DNA of 64,000 nt from Allomyces arbusculus (GCA_027604705.1 JADHYV010000030.1:206976-270975), one strand, 5' to 3'. Positions 33,176-45,095 are shown, counted from the first letter of the stretch. Made by a program: numbers and translations. The notes: generated by a model from the letters alone, not told the origin.

Positions 33176-34517
33176 CTACCCAAAGATTTTGGACAGCACG
33201 CCCTTAACCTTCGACAAGTCCTCGCTCGCGCCCGATTCCTCGACATCGTGCACGACCTTGCGCTGCTTGAACCGGCGCCGGATATTGTTCATTTCCGACG
33301 CTGCCGCGTCGCCCGCATTCGCCTTGATGGCGTTCGCGTGCGACTTGGCCGTGGCCAGGTCGGCCGCGGCAGAGGCAGCTGCCGCTGCGGCGGTCGCGTC
33401 GGCCTCGTCGTCGGCGCGCTTGCGCTTGGCCTTTTTCGCCTCCATGGCCGAGACCATCTTGCCCTTCGCCACGTTGTCGAGGTAGACCTTGTTCTCGCGC
33501 TTGGCCTGCATAATCTCGTTACGCAGCCGCTGCTCGCGCTGGCGCTTCTCATAGGCTAGCCGCAAAAAGGTGGAGAACGTGAGCGGGACGGCGAATTCCA
33601 CCAAGGTACGGAAACAAGCAAGCACGCGTACCAATCTGCTCCGTCAAATGGTGCCACTTGAACTTGGGCAAGTACTTTAAGTTCCAAATACTGTCGTGCC
33701 ATTTGGACAGTTTGCGCCCACCAATCAGCTCATTGTTGAGCGCTTTGGCCACGGCTTTCGCCTCGCGCTTATCGAGAAACTCGATCCAGCCCTCGACATA
33801 GTTTTTGCGGCCGTTGCCCGTGTACTTTTTCCGCTTGTGCGCCGACTTGGCGTCCTCGAGAGCCAGGTAGATGCGGCCAATGTCGGCGTACTGCGAAAGC
33901 AACTTGCGCACCACGTCCGGCGGCATGAACCGCGGAACGCGCGACATGTAAACGAGACCCGTGCGGTCGGTCTTGGCCTTGAAGTCACTCAGGTCCTTTT
34001 CGCTGAGGATTTTTTTGGCGGCGGGTTTCTTGCGGCGCAATGCGTCGTCATCGGCACCGGATGCGGAGCCAGCGTCGGATGCAGATACAGCGTCGTCGTC
34101 GGCGTCGAGGTCCTCATCGCCATCTTCACCGCTTGCTGCGGCATCCTCGTCGTCGCTCGCGTCGTCGCTATCCGCGCCAATGTCGGCACCGTCGTCAGCA
34201 CTCTCGTCGTGCGATTGATCGCCGTTCTCGTCGGCATCGTCCTCGGAATCAACGTGATCCGCTTCGAGCCCGAGCGTCGCGAGGTTAAACCGGTCGTCGA
34301 CGGCCTTGAATCGGTCGTCCATAGAAAACCGCGAGTCCTTGGTCACGGGAACCAAATCGGCACCGTTTTCATGGCCATGCTGCGGTGCGCTCCTCGGTGA
34401 TGCTGGCAGGGCAGCGGCAGCGGTCGCGGGTGCAGCTTTGGGACTTGCCGCACTTGCTGATGATGGCGCAGCCGACGTAGATTTCGGGCTGCTCTTCCTG
34501 CTGCTCCTTTTGGCCAT
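33176..34517 (-). CDS. ESF2: ESF2/ABT1-type ribosome biogenesis factor
   Basis: Two exons, 34517-33632 and 33555-33176, give 421 aa (76-bp intron). After a low-complexity, strongly acidic N-terminus (residues about 85-160), the RRM reads TGLVYMSRVPRFMPPDVVRK, LLSQYADIGRIYLALED, then EGWIEFLDKREAKAVAKAL and the family signature IWNLKYLPKFKWHHLTEQI. The intron falls exactly after this block. The C-terminal helix AYEKRQREQRLRNEI and QAKRENKVYL also matches ABT1/Esf2. These proteins act in the nucleolus in 18S rRNA processing with the U3 snoRNP and stimulate Dbp8. Confident ortholog call. Confidence 0.92.
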
Positions 34518-34814
34518 GGTGGTGCTGGTGATCGTGATGCTGGTCGTCGTCGCTGTCGTCGCGAGTGGCGGAATGCGAGAGTGACCTGGACGATTGGTGC
34601 GCGATGCTCATGTGAGCGCAGCTGAGTGGTTGGCATGCAAGTGCAGAGAGCAACCGACGCCCTCACGTGTCAACTCTCCACGCCCAAGTGTCTCGGTCGA
34701 CTGGCATCGTACCAGCAACTTCTATAACCCTCAGCACCGATCCTACGCCATCAAGTTGAAGCAATAGATTGCAGTCGACCAGCAAAACGCGCCAGTACCC
34801 GATCCTCGTTGACC
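34518..34814. promoter_or_regulatory. Divergent promoter region, ESF2 and TBC gene
   Basis: About 300 bp between divergent start codons. It must carry both promoters. No clear TATA box is seen. Confidence 0.4.
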
Positions 34815-37178
34815 ATGGCGACCGAGCAGCCGCCAAGCAACGTCCCAGCTTCAGCGCTCGCCGATGATCACGTTGCGAGCGGGCCGGGCCAAGAAAATGG
34901 GCCAGCATCAGGTAGAATGCATGATCTTTTCGATTCTGTGCTGAGGGACATAAAGTTCTGACGCTGGCGAGTATCGATGACCTCGTCCAACGCGCAAATT
35001 GTCGCGCCAGCAACTGAGCACCCACCAGAGCTGCCCGTCCAGGGTAATGGCGCATCGAGCGCGTCCAGGAGCAACGGGCCGCTGTTACCAGCGCTCACGT
35101 ACGCGAATTTGCCTGGATTTGGTGAACGACATCATTGCCGGTCGCGCTGACGCCAGTGCATTGATTGCATCGTTAGCATCGCGACCCAATTCGCATCACA
35201 GCCCGCGCCGGCTGTGGCTGCCGGATCTTCACTAGTTGCCGATCCGGTACCAGCTGCAACACCCGCACCGGCACCCGCACCCGTGCCCGCTGTCGGCTCT
35301 GGTCCCGGCGGCCTGAACGCGTCCGCCGAGTCCAAGTCGTTTTGGAAGCGGCAGGTATCTCGAGTCCCTGGGAGGTGTGCCGTCGACGGACTCTCCATTT
35401 TGCCATGTTGCGCCAACCGAATAAACGCTCTGCCGTTTTGCCAAGCGCGCATTCTGACCCGTGCGCGTGCATGCCGCGTCTTGTAGTATTCGGCCCGCGC
35501 AGAGCAAGCATTCGCCCAGTATCGTCATTGGCGCGCAGCACACGTTTGGGAGCCATCCGCTCAAACAGTACGTGCTTTACCCTTTCGACGGTCCCACCAT
35601 TGCATGCATTTGACCACGACTGATTCGCTCTCGTAGCCTCGCCGGCTCGAGCGCGACCGGCTCGCCCAACGCCAGCCCGAAACCCGACCGCCGCGCCATC
35701 CACTCGCGCGACGAGTTCGTCACAGAAATGTCCGACGCGTGGGGCGATGCGGATTCGCACCCGCGCCGGTCGCGGCAGCCGTCGGTTGCTGACGCGCCCA
35801 TGTCGACACCGTCCATGGGCATGTCCTCGTCGCCGTCGTCGACGTCGATCAAGGCAGCCACGGGACCACCACCACCGAGTACGGCCGTGCTGGATTCGGC
35901 TTCGTCGACACCGGCACCGGCACCGACGGCCATGGACCAGCGCAGGAACAAGGTCAGGGCGGTGCTCGATGCGCCGACCGTGGATTTGGGTACGTGAAAA
36001 GTTTTTTGGGAGATTGACCGAACAGCAATCTCATCCATTCGTTGCATCAATTAGCCAACCTGAAAAAGCTCTGCTGGGCCGGCATCCCGCCCGAGTTCCG
36101 CGCTCTGTGCTGGCAACTGCTTATGGGTTACCTTCCACCGACTGCCGACCGGCGTGATGCAACACTCGCGCGCAAGCGCAAGGAATATGCCGACACGGTG
36201 CAGCAGAATTTCGGCACCGAGGAGCCGGCCGACAAGGCGCTCATGCACCAGATCCACATTGATGTGTTGCGCACATTGCCGAGCCCGCTCTACGGCCACG
36301 AGCGCATTCAGCGCGCGCTCGAGCGCGTTCTCTACTGCTGGGCGATTCGGCATCCAGCGTCCGGGTACGTGCAGGGGATCAATGACCTGTCGACGCCGTT
36401 TGTGTCGGTATTTTTGGGGCCGCATTTGGGTACGTTCGCGTGGGGACGAGGGACCGTCCGGTGGTTCTAAGACTGATAGAATGACCGGGATCGGTAGACG
36501 CCAAGTATACCAACGTCGATACCTTGAGCGAGGACACACTAGCCAATGCCGAGGCCGACGCGTTTTGGTGTCTGACCAAGCTGATTGACGGGATCCAGGT
36601 TCGTCGCTCATTTCGCACTCGCAATCGACCCTGATCGCCCATCCTCACCGCGACCTTCTCCACCCTCCCCCCCCCCCCCAGGACAACTACACGTTTGCCC
36701 AACCAGGTATCCAAAAACAAGTCGCGCGGCTCAAGGACCTGGTCGGCCGCATCGACGCGCCCTTGGCCGCACACCTCGCGCAAGAAGGCATCGAGTTTAT
36801 CCAGTTTGCGTTCCGGTGGATGAACTGCTTGCTGATGCGCGAAGTCAAGCACCCGATCACGATCCGCATGTGGGACACGTATCTGTCTGAGGACGGCGAC
36901 TTGAACGACTTTCACGTCTACGTGTGCGCCGCGTTTCTCGTCAAGTGGTCCAAGGAGCTCAGGGCAATGTCGTTTCCAGTACGTTGTGGTGTCGCGATTG
37001 GGACTTGGCTTTGAGTGGAGATATGACTTCAAATATCGCGCCGTAGGATATCATGCTGTTTCTGCAGTCGCCGCCAACGGCCGAGTGGGGCGACAAGGAG
37101 ACGGAGCTGCTCCTGTCCGAGGCGTTCATGTGGAAGTCGCTGTTCCACAACTCGCCGAACCATTTGGCGGGCAAATAA
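34815..37178 (+). CDS. Gyp1/TBC1D22-type Rab GTPase-activating protein
   Basis: Nine exons, 34815-34911, 35011-35098, 35177-35374, 35520-35567, 35637-35989, 36055-36429, 36498-36598, 36682-36978 and 37047-37178, give 562 aa with every junction in phase. Before the TBC domain, SFWKRQVSRVPG joined to SIVIGAQHTFGSHPLK, and FVTEMSDAW, match TBC1D22-specific segments. The TBC domain has LCWAGIPPEFRALCW, the catalytic Arg finger in IHIDVLRTLP, the Gln finger in SGYVQGIND, and then DAFWCLTKLIDGIQDNYTF, FAFRWMNCLLMRE, IRMWDTYLSE, DFHVYVCAAFL. It should stimulate GTP hydrolysis by a Ypt1/Rab1- or Rab33-like GTPase at the Golgi. Exon 4 is only 48 nt. Intron 7 ends in a C14 run. Confidence 0.93.
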
Positions 37179-37632
37179 GTAAAATTTCAATTCTTGCTGC
37201 CATTGCTGCTCTTATGTTGTCGTCGGGCGGACCGCGCGCCTGCTTCCTTTCCTCGCCATGTCGGGCGGATTTGTTTTGCGGTCGTGCTCCGTCGTCTGAT
37301 GCTTGAAAGAGTGACCGTGGACCCAAACTCGGCCGGTGGCGCACTTTTTGTGGCGAAACATCCACGCATCGCCCTGTTCCCCACTTTTGCTTTGCCTCGC
37401 CTGACCGTGTCGGCACACCCGAAGGCAATTTTTTTGTGCCGGACCGCAGGCCCCGGGCCAAACCATTTCTTCTCCAATCTTTGGACATTTTGCTCTCGCA
37501 CTCGACTGCAACAGCCGCGTACTGATACCAGCGTGGGGACGGCAATCCACTCTCATCCAACTTGCTGCACTTGCGTCGACTTTGCTCGCAACACAACGGA
37601 CGAGCCGTGCCACCAACTTCAAATCCGTCACG
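37179..37632. other. Intergenic, upstream of MscL gene
   Basis: No gene recognised. It holds the 3' end of the TBC gene and the promoter and 5' UTR of the MscL gene. Confidence 0.45.
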
Positions 37633-38463
37633 ATGCACACTGCCGAGGAGCTCAAGAACGCCCGCCACGTTGCGGCCGAAAATGCCAAGAAGGCTGGAAA
37701 ACAGAGTGTCGGTGAGTTGATGGACGGTGTTTTCGTTGGCCAGTACGAAATCAAGGCCATGGCGCTGACGACAACCTGCTTCATCCATTATCCAGGCATT
37801 CTCAAGGCTTTCCGCGATTTTGTGAGCCGCGGCAATGTCATCGACCTTGCTGTCGGTCTCGTCGTTGGCACGGCATTTTCGGCCGTCGTCAAGAGTCTCG
37901 TCGATGATATTTTCACGCCTGTCCTCGGTACGGATTGCCAAGGGCACATTGTGATAGAGACGGATTCCCTGACGACTACTTTCTCCACCTTTTTAGCGCT
38001 CGCGGGCGGTGCCGAGGGTCTGACGTTTGTGGAAAAGTTTGCCGTCTTGAAGCAAGGCCACAGCGCGAACAAGACTTACGTGAGTCGCGCCGACGCGACG
38101 GCCGACGGTGCCATTAGTACGTTTTTATTTCTCATCACGCTCGCAATGTCATGCTCTCGTCTGACCGTCGCATCTCCTTTCCTAGCTCTCAACTGGGGCA
38201 GCTTTGTCCAGCAACTCATCCAGTTCCTGATCATTGGCCTCGCCATGTTCCTGTTCATCAAGCTCTTCCAGCAAATCTACCGGGCCAAGGACTCGACCAA
38301 GAAGTGCCCGTTCTGCTGCGAAAAAATTCCAGTCAAGGCCATCAAGTGCAAGTTCTGCACGTCGATGTTGACGGACGCGCATGCGCCGTCGCCCAATGCC
38401 ACGAGCCAGGCGTCGCTGATGGGTTACGATTCGGATATTGCGCACCACAACGGGTCGCGGTAA
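37633..38463 (+). CDS. mscL: Large-conductance mechanosensitive channel (MscL) with C-terminal zinc ribbon
   Basis: Four exons, 37633-37711, 37796-37927, 37997-38116 and 38186-38463, give 202 aa. TM1 is ILKAFRDFVSRGNVIDLAVG followed by LVVGTAFSAVVKSLVDDIF, the classic MscL N-terminal segment (RGNVxDLAVGVxxGxAF). After a periplasmic-type loop, TM2 reads LNWGSFVQQLIQFLIIGLAM, then FLFIKLFQQIYR. The C-terminus is a CxxC-x(n)-CxxC zinc ribbon, KKCPFCCEKIPVKAIKCKFC, also found on many bacterial MscL proteins. The protein should act as an osmotic safety valve. All three introns (84, 69, 69 bp) are multiples of three and free of in-frame stops. A bacterial origin is likely, but introns show it is long established. 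Confidence 0.88.
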   Translation: MHTAEELKNARHVAAENAKKAGKQSVGELMDGVFVGQYEIKAMALTTTCFIHYPGILKAFRDFVSRGNVIDLAVGLVVGTAFSAVVKSLVDDIFTPVLGTDCQGHIVIETDSLTTTFSTFLALAGGAEGLTFVEKFAVLKQGHSANKTYVSRADATADGAISTFLFLITLAMSCSRLTVASPFLALNWGSFVQQLIQFLIIGLAMFLFIKLFQQIYRAKDSTKKCPFCCEKIPVKAIKCKFCTSMLTDAHAPSPNATSQASLMGYDSDIAHHNGSR

Positions 38464-39246
38464 GCATTACACGCCAAACGGGTTTGTTTTTGTGATTGCC
38501 TTTGTCGTACAACCTTCTGCTCGCTCTTTATACGTTCCGCCCTTATTGGCGATTTTGGCCATGGCGGCATAGAATATGATCGAACTCATTTATTGTGGAT
38601 TGGATTCGGCCCTTTCTTCGATGCTTCCAACTTATGTCAAATCGTCTAACGTTGATTGCCAACTGTCAGAGGTCGTGACCCATGCTTCTTTTGCGTCGTT
38701 TGAACCTTCTCCACCCGACACACATCGCTCGCAAGTTGTCGTTTGGGCCACGGTTGGTCGTGCGCCTGCTGCTCAATCAGCAGGGTTTCGCTCACGAACG
38801 AAACGCATGCTTCCAGCGGGCAATGAAGCACTTCCCCACGCCATTGCGTTCCGCGTACATTCCAAGAGCAGGTTGCAAACGATTGCCGCGGATCGCAAAC
38901 AGCTCGGATCGTGTCTCGGAGGGATGGTGGGGATGGGTCAAGCGCGTCGCGGAGGTGGAGAGCGGGGAGCGGAGCGGGCGCCGTCATGACTGGTGACCGC
39001 GCGGTGCAGAAGTAGGGGAGGGGGGGGGGGGGTGGACGATCGAAGCTCGACAGCGCTAATGGGAGTAAGCGCGTGTCGATGAAGAATGAAAGACCGTGAG
39101 CGAAATGGTCCCATCGCAGACACGATGCTAGATATTCTTGCAGAACGGACGTGAAGGGACGTGCGCGTTCCGCACGTAATTTCGTTGTTGTTACGCGTGT
39201 CTGAGGATCATGACATCTGAATGAAATGACCACGTTCTCCACCCAT
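38464..39246. other. Intergenic with weak minus-strand ORF
   Basis: A minus frame at 38987-38646 (113 codons) has no recognised domain. A G11 run lies near 39020-39031. No supported gene. Confidence 0.35.
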
Positions 39247-40165
39247 TTACTTGAATTTGAGATTGTCCAAGCTCCACAAGAAACACCAATCTTTGTGGGC
39301 CCTGGTCGCCAGCTGGTGCGCCTTGCGGTTTCCAAGATCCGTCTTCGACTCGACCTTGACCAGCTTGACGTTGCGCCCGTCCAAGCGCTCGAGCGACATC
39401 GCACCAATCTTGTCCAGCATAACCTTCCACTCTCCACGCAAATTGGCCTGGCCCTTGATTAGGTCGTACGCCCACATCGAGTCCGTGTGAATAATCGCGC
39501 CGTCTTCCCACATCTCCACCATGTCGAGCGCAACGTGAATCGCCTACAATTATCAAAGCAATTGAGTTCTTGGCGATGGAGTCACCCGCTGCAATGGATC
39601 AAACGTGCCATGAGCTCGGCATAGTGGTTTTGGAACACCCAAATTGGGTGGTCGGGCGACGCGTCGGACAAACAAATGCGAACGCACCGGTCGCTAAACC
39701 AAACCGGACAAGGTTGGTTGCGGATCTGTTGTGAATACAAGAAACGAGATATGGACCGGTCGGGGTCTGTTGCGAAATGCACACCGCTGGAACGAAACAA
39801 GGGCGCGACGCGTCAGTATGCATGGCAACGTGATGATCTTGCAATGCGACTATCTTGACGTACAAGGTCGCCGAGATCTCGCCGTCCTTCATGCGCCACG
39901 ACCCATCGACGTAAATGATGGCGCGCCCTTGGCGCGCGAGCGCGCACTTCGACCGGTACCGATCCTCAGCGCTGCGGCTCTTTTCGTTCATCGCGGCAGT
40001 CGTGTGGAATGCGCGCAGGTCCGTGATCGTCGTGACCGCCACGACCGGGAAGAGCTGCCGCTGAATCAAGTTGAACGGCGCGGCGGCACGGAGCGGAGCA
40101 ACGAGACGCGGTGCGAAGCGAGCGGCGGTCGCGCCGAGGCCGAGACGAGCGGTGGAGAAGATCAT
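39247..40165 (-). CDS. RNase H-like protein, predicted mitochondrial
   Basis: Three exons, 40165-39864, 39693-39609 and 39543-39247, give 227 aa. The N-terminus MIFSTARLGLGATAARFAPR is a likely mitochondrial presequence. The RNase H fold shows AIIYVDGSWR (first catalytic Asp), NHYAELMAIHVALDM (Glu), and GAIIHTDSMWAYDLI (second Asp). The region that normally carries the fourth acidic residue reads GNRKAHQLA, where GNxxADxLA is expected, so that Asp is His. Intron 2 has a GC-AG boundary (GCACGT), giving the family-perfect junction AELM/AIHVAL. Nucleic-acid binding is likely, but full RNase H activity is doubtful. Confidence 0.75.
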
Positions 40166-40791
40166 GGTGGTGGATCTGCGTCGATATTCAGCGTCGATAT
40201 TCGAGTCGAGCGGCACGGGAATGGTGGTCGATGGGGGGGCGGAACACGGTGGAGAAGCAGCGAGGCCCGCCGCTGGCCGTGGCGCCGTGGATTATATACG
40301 CGGCGGACGGTGGCACCGCCCATGGCGCGACTCCGAATCCGGTGCGGCCGCGAGACCGGTGCGGCCGTGAAACCACCGTGGACGGGTGGAGTTGCGCGCT
40401 CGCCGACACAATGAGCCTTGGCCGACATGTCTGAGCGACGCCGAGACTGGAGTTGCAGCTCCGGCTCGTGGTGGTGGTTGCGCGCTTTCATCGTTGGGCT
40501 GGAACAACTCATGCTCTGGAAGTGGACTTGGGCGGGAGAGAGCGAGCCCCAATGGATCTGGTCATGCGCTGAGCCGGTGGGTTGGAGGTGCATTGAAACC
40601 GGTGCCGCGCTCGCTCTGCAGTCGCACTCGAGTGGGCCATCCCTCGGACGCGATCCGGTCATGCTCTTGACAGTGGTATGTATTCGACAAATGCGCGCGC
40701 GACCTGCTCCAACCACCAGTCTCAGTCGCCGCCGCCGCCAAAACCCATTCATGTCAGTCTCCCCCACGATCCCGCGCGCTCACAGCACGCG
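40166..40791. other. Intergenic
   Basis: Upstream of the RNase H-like gene and downstream of WDR92, both on the minus strand. An ATTATATACGCG motif (RC side) near 40292 may be the TATA box for the RNase H-like gene. No additional gene. Confidence 0.4.
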
Positions 40792-42008
40792 CTAGTATTG
40801 GTTGAGCCGCGTCACGATCCCGACGCGCACGGTCTGGTCAAAGGCCGTGAACGCGCACAGCCCCTGTTTGTCGGGAGACCAGTCGAGGCTCGCAACGGGC
40901 TGGTCAGCGACGGTCGCGTTGTTGAGCAGTTCGACCTGGCCCATGACACCGTAGGCGCGGTTGTCGTCGTCATGTGCAACGCGCGATTTCGGATAGTTGC
41001 TACGTCAATCACATTTGGTGAGCATGGCAAGAAGCGAACCACACAGCGACGTATGGTCAACGTACTACTTGTAGAGCGACAGCGTCCCCTTACCGCTCGA
41101 CGTGACAAACAAGTCGCGGTTCTGCGGGACGTGCCGCACCGTCCAGACGGTCGACGCGTCGGCCTCCCTCTCGCGCAATGATGCAAACCCGCGCTCCGGA
41201 TGCTGCGTGCGCAAATCAAACACGTGCACGTTGGCCTCCAAGGTCGTGGCCACCAGCTTGTTGGCCGGGATATCCCACCGGTCAAACTGCACCGAGCACA
41301 CGCCGTTCTTGAGATTCGTTTCCCAGACGAGCGCCATGGCGCGCAAATCGAAGAGTTTCAGGTCGCCATTATCGTACCCGGCCGCCACGGACCGGTCATC
41401 GTTGTTGTACGAGTTGCCAAAGGCGACGGTCCAGCAGTCGCGCGCAGCGTCGCCGGATTTGGGCGCAATGGTCGCGACGGGCGCGTCTTTTTGCCGCACG
41501 TCCCAGATCTTGACGGCGCCTGATGTGGTGGGAGCGGCGGGGGTGAGCTGCCAGCATCACGTCGTAACCGTTGCGCGTACACGCATTGCGTACCGTCCCG
41601 TCCCGCAGTCGCAATCTCAGGGGCCCCATAATTGATCGCCTGCCCCGCGCATCCATCAATCGCATTAACAATCTCGCGGTGTGCCTTGACGCGGTACACT
41701 GGCACATCCGTCCTTTCCAAATCCCAGATCGTCAGGTACCCGTCAAAGTTGCCAGTCGCCAAATGCCGCCGGTGCAAGGCCGAGGCGCCGAGCGACATGC
41801 ACTTGAAGGGCTTGTCCTTTTCCGTCTCGTGCACGAGTTTTAGCGACCCGCGCTCAAGCTCGTAGACTTGGAGAATGCCGGTCCCGCGCGTCGTTTCGCC
41901 GCCGACAACGAGCCGCGCGGACTGCGGCAGCCACTTGACGTCGTGCGCCGTGTACTGGACCTGGTGCGCAATGTGGTTGATGATTTGCGGCTTGTCGAGC
42001 AGCGTCAT
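40792..42008 (-). CDS. WDR92: WDR92/Monad (DNAAF10), dynein assembly and R2TP cofactor
   Basis: Three exons, 42008-41594, 41519-41066 and 40999-40792, give 358 aa, essentially the length of human WDR92. It begins [21 protein letters not shown] and shows the family blocks [103 protein letters not shown] and the C-terminal [33 protein letters not shown]92 is a WD40 propeller that links the R2TP/prefoldin-like chaperone complex to axonemal dynein pre-assembly. It is typically kept only in organisms with motile cilia, so this is good evidence for a flagellated stage. Confidence 0.94.
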
Positions 42009-42460
42009 GGTGGGATCGGCGGTGCAGTGCGGAGCGGTTGCAGCGAGTTGCAGGCTTGATGGAAGGACGGGTCGAGCGTGGAGCGTGGGGTCTAGGACAG
42101 AGGATGCAGACGGCGTCGACGAGACCGGAGACGTTGTGCGGTGAAATCGGTTGCAGCGCATAACGTGACCGCGTCGAAGCATCCACTGCCTATCTGCACG
42201 CCACCCAGTCGAGGTCCAAGCCTGATCGGCCCGTTTTTCGTTCCCTCTCCAGCTTCATGATCGTGCCGCACGCCTTCATGATCGCGTCGCTCCTGAGAGA
42301 ACAACGCGCGCGCGCCCCCGGCACCACAAAAAACAACGCACCGAGGCTCTATTCTCGAACAATTCTGTCCTTGCACGAGCCCCACAACGGCTCGGTGCAG
42401 GGGCACATGTTGAGTACTGAATGCCTCGCAGGCGCGACCACCACGGCGAACAGAATGTGA
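42009..42460. other. Intergenic, upstream of WDR92
   Basis: No gene recognised. It should include the WDR92 promoter on the minus strand. Confidence 0.4.
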
Positions 42461-42710
42461 TTGGATCCGGTGCATCTCTCGACGTCGTTCAAGTCGGCCC
42501 GGGGTCAGGTTCACTGCACTCTCCACCGCGGTCATGAAACACAACCTCATTGCTTCACGAACGCAGACCGACCGGCCGCGCGCTGGCCGTTCGACCAGCG
42601 GCACGATACGTCCTGACCATGGCCGGATCTGGTGCATTGCTCCACGAACCCGGCGTCGGCCCGGGGTCAAGTTCACGCTCTCTAGCGTGTTCTTGGAGAG
42701 GTCATGGAGT
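42461..42710. repeat. Imperfect direct repeat, two units of about 80 bp
   Basis: Unit 1 (about 42461-42538) and unit 2 (about 42623-42710) share GGATC(C/T)GGTGCAT, then TCGGCCCGGGGTCA, GTTCAC, CTCTC and GGTCATG at similar spacing. The repeat lies upstream of the LPMO gene. It could be regulatory or a local duplication. Confidence 0.6.
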
Positions 42711-42877
42711 GTGCGCGACCGACCACCCACCCACATCGCAAGCAACCAGTCTCCAACCGTCGCGCGCGCCGGTGGAGAAATTGCGGTCCTCCATGAAGTA
42801 CAAATACCGTGCAGCATCCCCGCATCGGATCCGCATCGACAGAGCCCGACGCGCGCACGTCGCTCGCAATTCTCTCC

Positions 42878-44128
42878 ATGTCCTCCACGTCAACCCTCAC
42901 CCTGCTCCTCCTCGTCGCGCTCCTCGCCGTCTCGTCGGCGCACGGGCACATGGTCATGCGCGGTACGCACTTCCCAATCTTCTCCACCGTATACCCGCAC
43001 CCGTCCACCCGCTTGCTCGACTCATCCTCTTCTCCCTCTTTTGCCAGACCCGCCGCCTCGGCACTCCCACCGCAACCCCGGCCCCGGCGGCCTGATCGAC
43101 TACGACGACACGTCCCCCCTCGGCAAGTTCCCCTGCAAGGGCTACCGCGCACAGGCGCCCGTGCGGACGGTCCGTGCGGGCACGTCGATCCCGGTCACGA
43201 TCGGCGGCGACGCGCCGCACAATGGCGGCCACTGCCAGTTTGCACTCAGCTACGATAACGAAAAAACGTGGGTCGTGGTCGAGACGGTGATTCGCGACTG
43301 CATGCGCTATGCGAACCCGTACACGGTGGACGTGCCGATTCCGAAATCGGCGCCTGCGGGGACGGCGGCGTTTGCATGGACATGGATTAATGCGGTGGGC
43401 AACCGGTACGCTTGGTGCTCTGATCCGTTCAATGCCGGGTAGAGAAGATGACTGACGATTCGGTGGGTGTTTGTAGCGAATACTACATGGCTTGCACCGA
43501 CCTGGTCATCGACAACCCCAACACGACTGCGGCACTGACGGGCCCGGAGTTGCTGGTCGCGAACTTGCCCGGCTTCCCGCTCAAGTTCCCCGAGTTCCCG
43601 GGGAACAGCTACGATATGCGCGAAGTGTTTGAGAAGCGGCGCGTGATTACGGTGCGCGGGAACGGCGCCGTGACGCCGCCGACGACAACCACGACGGTGT
43701 CCCCCAAGCCGACGGCCACGACGACCAAAAAGCCGGGCAAGGACCAGAAGGATCCGCCGACGAGTACCGCAGTTGCGACGAGTACGGCCGTTGCGACGAC
43801 GAGCACGGCCGCGCCCAAGCCGACAACAACGGCCGCGCCGAAACCCACCACGACGGCCGCGCCCAAGCCGACCACGGCCGAGCCCAAACCTACGACGAGC
43901 TCGTCCTCGACGCGTTCGACGCGCACTCCCAAGCCAACCACGAGCACCGCCGCGCCATCGAAGCCGACGCCCACCAATGCCAAATGCGTCGACGGCACCT
44001 GGCGGTGCGCGGGCAACGGCACGTTGATGGGCCAGTGCGTGCGCGGCGTGTTCATGGACATGCAAGTCCCTGAGGGCGCCAAGTGTTCGACCGCGCTGAC
44101 GGGATCGCCGCTGCTGGTCGCGGTGTAG
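42878..44128 (+). CDS. Lytic polysaccharide monooxygenase, AA11-like, with C-terminal Cys domain
   Basis: Three exons, 42878-42962, 43048-43405 and 43477-44128, give 364 aa. A signal peptide (residues 1-23, LLLLVALLAVSSAHG) leaves His as the mature N-terminus (HMVMRDPPPRHSHRNPG), the first arm of the copper histidine brace. The second His lies in NGGHCQFALSYD. Other family blocks are IDYDDTSPLGKFPCKGY, TVIRDCMRYANPYTVDVP, AFAWTWINAVGNREYYMAC and GPELLVANLPG. A Thr/Pro/Lys-rich linker leads to a C-terminal Cys module (KCVDGTWRC, GQCVRGVF) that may bind carbohydrate. Related enzymes oxidatively cleave chitin. Secreted; likely used in cell-wall or chitin breakdown. Confidence 0.88.
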
Positions 44129-44173
44129 AAAAAGCGAGCGTTAGAGAGCAAAAATGGCAATCTTTTTTGCACG

Positions 44174-44179
44174 AATAAA
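44174..44179 (+). terminator. AATAAA polyadenylation signal of the LPMO gene
   Basis: A canonical AATAAA lies 46 bp past the LPMO stop codon. The convergent minus-strand gene ends only 24 bp further on. Confidence 0.5.
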
Positions 44180-44203
44180 TACGGTCATTGTTGCGCGTCC
44201 CGT

Positions 44204-45095
44204 TCAGTTACCGGCCACGTCGCGGTGCGCCCTCTTGTGTTCGGCGGGCGATGCGAGGTGCGGTTTCGACCAGAGACCGCGTCGGACGCGTCTACGCAAG
44301 TGATGAGCGTTCCGTCAGTTTTCTCCACCCAGTTCGCACCCCACCCCAATGCGCTGCCAACGTACTTTGCCTTGGCCTCCTCCTTCTCAAACGCCTCCTT
44401 CATCCCGCCATACTCGGCCCCGGCCTGCCTGTACACCACGGCCAGTCCCTCCTTTAACAAGTCCAGAGACAAGTTGCGCCAATACCACGGCATCCAGACC
44501 GGGTACGGCCTGTACCAGACCATTGCAACCGCACGATCATACTGGTCGCGGCGAAACACGTCGATCTGAACGTAACCGGCGACGCCACCGACCGTCGGAC
44601 TGCGGCGCGACTGGTTATCGTCGATCTGGGACACGGCCGTGGAGAACGTGCCGCGTGCAAACTTGGCCGCACCGGGACGCACGGTCGCGCCGGGCAGGAG
44701 TCGCGAGACGGTGTAGGCCATGGCCTCGTACGAGTAAGGCTGCGCGGTCATCCCGAAATGCGCGGCTTCGGGACAGTCGACCCCAGCCAAGCGGACCGAG
44801 ATGGTCACGTCCTTGTTGCGCAGGCGGCCGGGCAGTTGCGACGGGGTGAATGGGCGCAGCGTCGGCGTGTGGTAGAAGCTGGAGGACAGGGGGGGGGGGG
44901 GGGGGGGGAACTGTCACCCACCCAACACCCCCCCCAAAAACCCCAGTTCCAAAAAACCGTACCGGAACCCAACGCTGGCCCCAACCGACACCGCGTACCC
45001 GCCCAGGCCCNNNNNNNNNNGGCGGCCCGGGCCGGGCGCGGGGGCGCGGGGGGGGGGCGGCGCGGGGGGGGGGGGGGCCGCCCCCGGCGCCGCCC

